The notes below the pieces were generated by a model. The model had not been told where the DNA came from and ran no database searches. It saw nothing but the letters and a program-made list of their open reading frames with translations. Position numbers and translations under genes: made by a program. From NCBI GenBank assembly GCA_030803735.1, contig JAURUC010000001.1, forward strand, positions 3,799,501-3,863,500: 64,000 nt of DNA, given 5' to 3'. The stretch comes from Actinopolyspora lacussalsi (GTDB taxonomy: Bacteria > Actinomycetota > Actinomycetes > Mycobacteriales > Pseudonocardiaceae). Position 1 is the first letter of the stretch, and every line of letters begins with the position of its first letter. Below are positions 60,538-64,000 of the stretch, in pieces.

Positions 60538-62877
60538 GTGCCCACGACATCCGCTGCCGCATGGGTTTTTCCCGGTCAGGGAGCCCAGCACCTCGGCATG
60601 GCCGCCGATCTCCCGGAACGCTTCCCGACGGAGTGGGCCGAGGCCGAGCGTGTTCTCGACCTCCCGCTCCGGGAGCTCTGTACGGAGGGACCGGCGGAGC
60701 GGTTACGCCGTACCGAGAACGCACAGCCCGCCATCTACCTGGTGGAGTGCCTGACTTTTCTGGCGAACCGCTCCGTCGAACCGCCTCCCGAAATGGTCGC
60801 GGGGCACAGCGTGGGCGAGTTCGCCGCGCTGTTCGCCGCGGGATGCATGGATCTCGCGACCGGACTGCGGCTGGTACGCCGTCGCGGTGAGCTGATGTCC
60901 CGCGCCGGGGGCGGCGGGATGCTCGCCGTGCTGCGGATCCGGGTGGACGAACTGCGCGAGCTGCTCGCGGGGCTGGGGCTCACGGACGAGCTCGACATCG
61001 CCAATCACAACGGTGTCGACCAGATCGTGCTGTCCGGACCGGAAACGGCGTTGGACAGCGTGGCCGAGGCCGTGCGTGCGGACGGACGTGGCCGATCGAG
61101 CAGGCTCAACGTCAGCGCGCCCTTTCACTCGCGTTGGATGGCCGAAGCGGCACGGGACTTCCGTGAGTACTTGGGCGGCTTCTCCTTCCAAGACCCCGGG
61201 ATCTCCGTGGTCGCGGGGTCCGAGGCGAGGATCTACGAGTCCGCGGCGGACGTCGCCGACGTGCTTTCCAGGCAGATCACGGACCCGGTGCGGTGGCTCG
61301 ACGTCATGGAGCTGTTCGTCGAACGCGGTGTGGATCGACTGGTCGAACTCGGGCCCGGGAGAGTGCTGAGCGGACTGTGGCGTTCCCATGAGCCCGGATC
61401 GGCGGCGGGCAGGCCCGACTCCGCCCCCTCGGCCCGAACGGTGCGACCGGGACGCGCGTCGGCCGCGGGCACTTCCGAGGGCGCTGCGGAGCCCGGAACC
61501 ACAGTTACCGCGAGCGGACGACTCCGGCCCGAGGAACTGGGGAGCCCGGAGTTCCGGCGTGCGCACGGTGTTCGTTACGCCTACGTGGCCGGATCCATGT
61601 ATCGCGGCATCGCTTCGGCGGAACTGGTCTCCCGCATGTCCCGAGCCGGGCTGCTGTCCTACCTGGGAACCGGTGGGTGTGATCTCGCCGAGGTGGAGAA
61701 GGCGCTGGCGGAGTTGTGCGAGGACCCGGTAGCGGATCGTCCCTTCGGGGTCAATCTGCTGGCCTCGCCGCAGTCCCCCGATCGGGAGCGGGAGTTGGTC
61801 GAGCTGTGCCTCCGCCACGGCGTGACGCGGATCGAGGCGGCTGCCTTCACCGGTGTCACTCCCGCCGTGGTGCGCTTCCGGTACTCGGGGGCTCATCGGA
61901 CGGACGACGGTACGCCCGTGGCGGTACGGCACGTCATGGCGAAGGTGTCGCGCCCGGAGGTGGCCGAGGAATTCCTGGCGCCCGCCCCTCCCGAGATCGT
62001 GAAGTCGTTGGTCGAACGTGGCGAGCTCTCCGCGGCGGAAGCGGCGGTCGCTCGCGTGCTCCCGCTGGCCGACGATCTGTGCGTGGAGGCCGATTCCGCG
62101 GGACACACCGACGGCAGGGCTGCTTCCGCACTGTTCCCCACCATGGCGCGGTTGCGTGACTCGGCCGCCGAGCGGTACGGGGCCGGGGCACGGTTGGGGG
62201 CGGCGGGAGGTCTGGGGACTCCCGAGGCGCTGGCCGCGGCGTTCGTGATGGGGGCCGATTTCGTCCTGACCGGATCGGTCAACCAGTGTACGCCGGAGGC
62301 GGGTACCTCCGAGGAGGTCAAGGACATGCTCGCCTCGCTGGACGTGCAGGATACCACCTACGCGCCTGCCGGTGACATGTTCGAACTCGGCGCGCGGGTT
62401 CAGGTGGCCCAGCGCGGAACGTTGTTCGGGCCTCGTGCCGATCGGCTCTACCGGCTCTATCGGCAGCACGGTTCGTTGGAGGAGCTCGACCGGCGAACCG
62501 CGGAGACGATTCAGCGGAACTGGTTCAAGCTCTCCTTCGAGGAGGTCTGGGACCAGACCCGCGATTACCTCGCCGCGGTGCGCCCCCACGAACTCGAATC
62601 CGCCGAGCGCGACCCGCACCACCGTATGGCGCGCGTTTTCCGCTGGTGGTTCGCGCGTACTAATCGCCTCGCCATAACCGGGGAGTCCGCCGAGCGCGTG
62701 AACTTCCAAATCCACTGTGGGCAGGCCATGGGCGCGTTCAACAGGTTCGCGGCCGACGCGGGCATGGCGGACAGACGACAGCGCCACGTCGACGAAGTCG
62801 CCGAGTTGTTGATGACCTCCGCGGCCGAGCTGCTCGATCGTCGGATCACCGTGTTGCGCCCGGCCGCGTCCGGTTGA
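60538..62877 (+). CDS. Acyltransferase-enoylreductase fusion of trans-AT polyketide type
   Basis: A 779-aa two-domain enzyme. Residues 1-280 form a malonyl-CoA acyltransferase: FPGQGAQHLGM at 11-21, nucleophile Ser91 in AGHSVGEFAAL, the Arg in LVRRRGELM, and His197 in VSAPFHSRWM. After a Gly/Ser/Pro linker (about 281-330), residues 331-779 form a PfaD-type FMN enoylreductase: GVRYAYVAGSMYRGIASAELVSRMSRAGLLSYLGTGG, PFGVNLLASP, GAAGGLGTPEALAAAFVMGADFVLTGSVNQCTPEAGTSEEVKDML. Such fusions load malonate onto PKS modules in trans and reduce some alkenes, as LnmG-type proteins do. GTG 60538 has GAGGAGGG upstream. This marks the locus as a trans-AT system. Confidence 0.95.
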   Translation: MPTTSAAAWVFPGQGAQHLGMAADLPERFPTEWAEAERVLDLPLRELCTEGPAERLRRTENAQPAIYLVECLTFLANRSVEPPPEMVAGHSVGEFAALFAAGCMDLATGLRLVRRRGELMSRAGGGGMLAVLRIRVDELRELLAGLGLTDELDIANHNGVDQIVLSGPETALDSVAEAVRADGRGRSSRLNVSAPFHSRWMAEAARDFREYLGGFSFQDPGISVVAGSEARIYESAADVADVLSRQITDPVRWLDVMELFVERGVDRLVELGPGRVLSGLWRSHEPGSAAGRPDSAPSARTVRPGRASAAGTSEGAAEPGTTVTASGRLRPEELGSPEFRRAHGVRYAYVAGSMYRGIASAELVSRMSRAGLLSYLGTGGCDLAEVEKALAELCEDPVADRPFGVNLLASPQSPDRERELVELCLRHGVTRIEAAAFTGVTPAVVRFRYSGAHRTDDGTPVAVRHVMAKVSRPEVAEEFLAPAPPEIVKSLVERGELSAAEAAVARVLPLADDLCVEADSAGHTDGRAASALFPTMARLRDSAAERYGAGARLGAAGGLGTPEALAAAFVMGADFVLTGSVNQCTPEAGTSEEVKDMLASLDVQDTTYAPAGDMFELGARVQVAQRGTLFGPRADRLYRLYRQHGSLEELDRRTAETIQRNWFKLSFEEVWDQTRDYLAAVRPHELESAERDPHHRMARVFRWWFARTNRLAITGESAERVNFQIHCGQAMGAFNRFAADAGMADRRQRHVDEVAELLMTSAAELLDRRITVLRPAASG

Positions 62878-62920
62878 GTTCTCTCCGGCCGTTCGGTCGG
62901 AAACCAGAAAGGAGTCCCGC

Positions 62921-63907
62921 ATGACTTCGAACACCGCATCGTCCTCCGAGTTCACGATTCCGGTGGCGAAATACCAGACCTCGCTCGACGAGGCGGACAT
63001 TCTGCACTCCGCGAACTGCGGCGTGATCGTGGAACGCGTCGGTCTGCTCAAGGCGGAGTACCGTTCCGAGGGGCGGGTCTTCGCACGTGAGCTCGCCGAG
63101 TACATCAACGTCAACTACGCGGGAACCGCCTCGGTCTTCGTCTACGAGGAGACCTTCGGAACCAAGGACGTCGTCCACTGGTTGATCCACGTCAAGTCGC
63201 TCGCCGAGTACGAGTACCTCGTCGGGATGGGCAGTGCGGACGAGGGATTCCGCGAAATCTTCACCCGGGAACGCATCCCCTCCGAGAAGGGCGGAGGTAC
63301 CTGGGACCGCATGTTCGTGGAGGGCACTCTCCGCGAGACCGTGCTGCTGCCCCAGTTCACCGGCATGTACGGGACCGAGGTCGACGGGGATGTCGCGGCC
63401 AAGCCCGAGGCGGTCGAGCCGGGTTCCCCCGCGATCGTTCCACCCGCCGCGCAACAGGTGCCCACCCAGGACGAGAACACCCTGCTGCACAGCGCCAACT
63501 GCGGAGTGCTCATCCACCGGGTCGGCCAGCTCACCTACGAGTTCCGTTCCGAAGCGCGCCAGTTCGCCAGGGAAGTCGCACGAACCATCAACACCAACCA
63601 GGCCGGCCGGGTGACGGTGCTGCTGTACGAGGAGGCGTTCGGCCGTTCCGACCGGCTGCACTGGCTCATCCACATGAAGTCGTTGTCCTCCTACTACTCG
63701 CTGATCGACATGCGGGCGTGGATGTCCGAGGAAGTGCGTGAGGTCTACACCCGCGAACGAATCGAACAGGACCGGGGAGGCGGTAACTGGAACCGCATGT
63801 TCCTCGACGCGAGCCTGGAGGATCTGGCTCTGACACCGCAGCACTGGGGCATGTACACGACCACGGCTCCGCAGCGGCTGACCAACGGAGCCGGAGCGCA
63901 TCGGTGA
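62921..63907 (+). CDS. Duplicated-domain protein of unknown function (paralogue B)
   Basis: A 328-aa protein with the same two-domain layout as the gene at 57486: domain 1 about 20-150, domain 2 about 178-310, with a Pro/Glu/Ala linker. Shared motifs: HSANCGVIVERVG and HSANCGVLIHRVG; VYEETFGTKDVVHWLIHVKS and LYEEAFGRSDRLHWLIHMKS; KGGGTWDRMFV and RGGGNWNRMFL. All four domains in the two proteins share these, and in this protein both domains keep HSANCG, whereas in paralogue A only the first domain has a related HSADCG. AAAGGAG precedes ATG 62921. It follows the AT-ER gene by 43 bp, same strand. Function unknown. Confidence 0.84.
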   Translation: MTSNTASSSEFTIPVAKYQTSLDEADILHSANCGVIVERVGLLKAEYRSEGRVFARELAEYINVNYAGTASVFVYEETFGTKDVVHWLIHVKSLAEYEYLVGMGSADEGFREIFTRERIPSEKGGGTWDRMFVEGTLRETVLLPQFTGMYGTEVDGDVAAKPEAVEPGSPAIVPPAAQQVPTQDENTLLHSANCGVLIHRVGQLTYEFRSEARQFAREVARTINTNQAGRVTVLLYEEAFGRSDRLHWLIHMKSLSSYYSLIDMRAWMSEEVREVYTRERIEQDRGGGNWNRMFLDASLEDLALTPQHWGMYTTTAPQRLTNGAGAHR

Positions 63908-63959
63908 TACGACGTTCGCCCGACACAGCAGGGTGCCCGAGTTACGAGGGGGAATACAG

Positions 63960-64000
63960 GTGGTGGGAACCGGATCTTCCGATTATCACGAGGCCGAGTT
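63960..64000 (+). CDS. Start of a further gene, truncated by the window end
   Basis: GAGGGGG lies a few bases before GTG 63960 (a second GTG follows), and the frame VVGTGSSDYHEAE stays open to the window edge, 52 bp after the previous stop. It is the next gene of the polyketide operon, partial, product unknown. Confidence 0.6.
   Translation, partial: MVGTGSSDYHEAE

Noticed and set aside
60703..63114. Long minus-strand open frame across the AT-ER gene
   Set aside because: Antisense to a clear AT-ER enzyme, Arg/His/Gly-rich composition, no ribosome site; shadow frame. The same applies to the long frames antisense to the ABC importer (12612-15869) and to the IniR-like gene (43911-46094).

Overview
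The window is 64 kb of chromosome from a high-GC actinomycete. GTG and TTG starts are common and most genes carry a purine-rich ribosome binding site. The gene content (an ask-asd pair, leuA with a Leu leader peptide, SRP RNA-dnaX-ybaB-recR, an iniBAC-like dynamin locus, Scr1/DUF397 regulator pairs and DUF3558 lipoproteins) points to the Pseudonocardiales, for example an Actinopolyspora- or Saccharopolyspora-like organism. That placement is inference from gene content; no search was run.

Layout. 0-4 kb: thiolase, prephenate dehydrogenase, tRNA deaminase with its partner protein, and a CsbD-like stress protein. 4.2-6.3 kb: two tRNA-Ser genes enclosing two secreted-protein genes, then SRP RNA. 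6.3-10.8 kb: dnaX, a YbaB-type protein, recR and a P-loop kinase. 11-16.8 kb: a complete five-gene oligopeptide ABC importer. 17.2-24 kb: leuA with a leader peptide, two paralogous small membrane proteins, a LysR regulator, a nitroreductase and a PIG-V-like mannosyltransferase. 24-27 kb: ask-asd, then a Uma2-type nuclease gene between two identical palindromic repeats. 27.3-30.6 kb: gluconate kinase and permease. 30.7-33.5 kb: an accessory patch with a zinc-ribbon-like protein, an Scr1-type regulator with DUF397 partner around a 32-bp palindromic operator, and a lipoprotein pair. 33.9-37.3 kb: FurA-catalase and a GT87 mannosyltransferase. 37.4-46.3 kb: an iniB-iniA-iniC-like dynamin operon divergent from a membrane-anchored Hsp70-like protein and a large LuxR-type regulator resembling IniR. 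46.3-55.3 kb: lipase, FMN reductase, Dps, a DUF1059 gene, an unusual fused ABC exporter lying between 83-bp direct repeats, Old Yellow Enzyme, nucleoside hydrolase and an unknown protein. 55.4-64 kb: the left edge of a trans-AT polyketide cluster, with a SARP regulator, an HMG-CoA-synthase-like enzyme, an enoyl-CoA hydratase, an AT-enoylreductase fusion, and two unusual paralogous proteins with internally duplicated domains. The cluster continues past the window end.

Two classes of dispersed palindromic repeats occupy several intergenic gaps. Copies near 16.9 kb and 46.7 kb form a composite element of about 180-200 bp. The most promising unexplored items are the duplicated-domain protein pair bracketing the beta-branching cassette, the iniBAC/Hsp70/regulator locus with GTTAGGGG repeats, the direct-repeat-bounded ABC exporter fusion, and the thiolase lacking its second catalytic cysteine.
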